Shown here in pieces: positions 63,978 to 64,000 of a stretch of 64,000 bases of DNA. Each line of letters starts with the position of its first letter. The first letter of the stretch is position 1. Under the pieces are notes generated by a model. The model ran no database searches, was not told where the DNA came from, and saw only the letters and a list, made by a program, of their open reading frames with translations. A program made the translations under genes and the position numbers. The stretch comes from Rhodoplanes azumiensis (lineage in GTDB: Bacteria; Pseudomonadota; Alphaproteobacteria; Rhizobiales; Xanthobacteraceae): assembly GCF_042682915.1 (NCBI RefSeq), contig NZ_JBHUIW010000019.1, positions 1 through 64,000 on the forward strand, given 5' to 3'.

Positions 63978-64000
63978 CGGTCCTCGAAGCCGGCCGCGAG

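Overview
This 64 kb window is chromosomal DNA from a high-GC alphaproteobacterium, most likely order Hyphomicrobiales (Bradyrhizobium / Xanthobacteraceae / Rhodoplanes side). The clues are the carA / yqeY / dnaG / rpoD neighbourhood, a DnaG that has lost its zinc ligands, a MASE4 histidine kinase with a FixJ-type regulator, and the alphaproteobacterial REP-type palindromes between genes. The placement is inferred from protein resemblance; there is no rRNA or tRNA to confirm it.

Layout. 1-5024: accessory genes, namely a partial GT39-type membrane glycosyltransferase running off the left edge, two duplicated cupins each preceded by the same palindrome, and a serine beta-lactamase-like hydrolase. 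5074-17383: mainly housekeeping, with carA, yqeY, a HemG-type flavodoxin, a conserved hypothetical gene, a BrnT/BrnA toxin-antitoxin pair, dnaG, rpoD, purA and a large one-pass membrane protein of unknown function. 17645-24974: a Tat-exported Bug/TctC binding protein with an amidohydrolase, a small OmpA-tail protein, a class III CoA-transferase and a large wHTH-ATPase-TPR regulator. 25066-34552: Dps, a MASE4 sensor kinase with its response regulator and a lone receiver protein, then small oxidoreductive/hydrolase genes (isochorismatase-like, chloroperoxidase-like, XapX, a secreted amidohydrolase with a Cys/His tail, DoxX), a decayed MFS transporter and a small helical protein.

34770-49385 is an exopolysaccharide locus: initiating sugar transferase, Wzc-like tyrosine autokinase, NodU-type carbamoyltransferase, Wzy/ligase, secreted parvulin, secreted beta-helix protein, Wzx-like flippase, methyltransferase and GT4 glycosyltransferase. 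Together they could start, extend, decorate, flip, polymerise and export a polysaccharide.

49830-63977 is a type II secretion locus: a PstS-like secreted protein with a strong terminator, a prepilin peptidase, a Sel1 protein, a lipoprotein secretin gspD on the minus strand, and divergently gspE-F-G-H-I-J-K-L-M plus an HR-domain gspC/N-like gene in one tightly overlapped operon. The PstS-like protein is a good candidate substrate. gspH has no ATG, GTG or TTG ahead of its prepilin motif but has a CTG behind a perfect AGGAGG.

Repeats are a theme: REP-type palindromes in several gaps, and short tandem arrays (14-15 bp) in or beside coding starts and ends.
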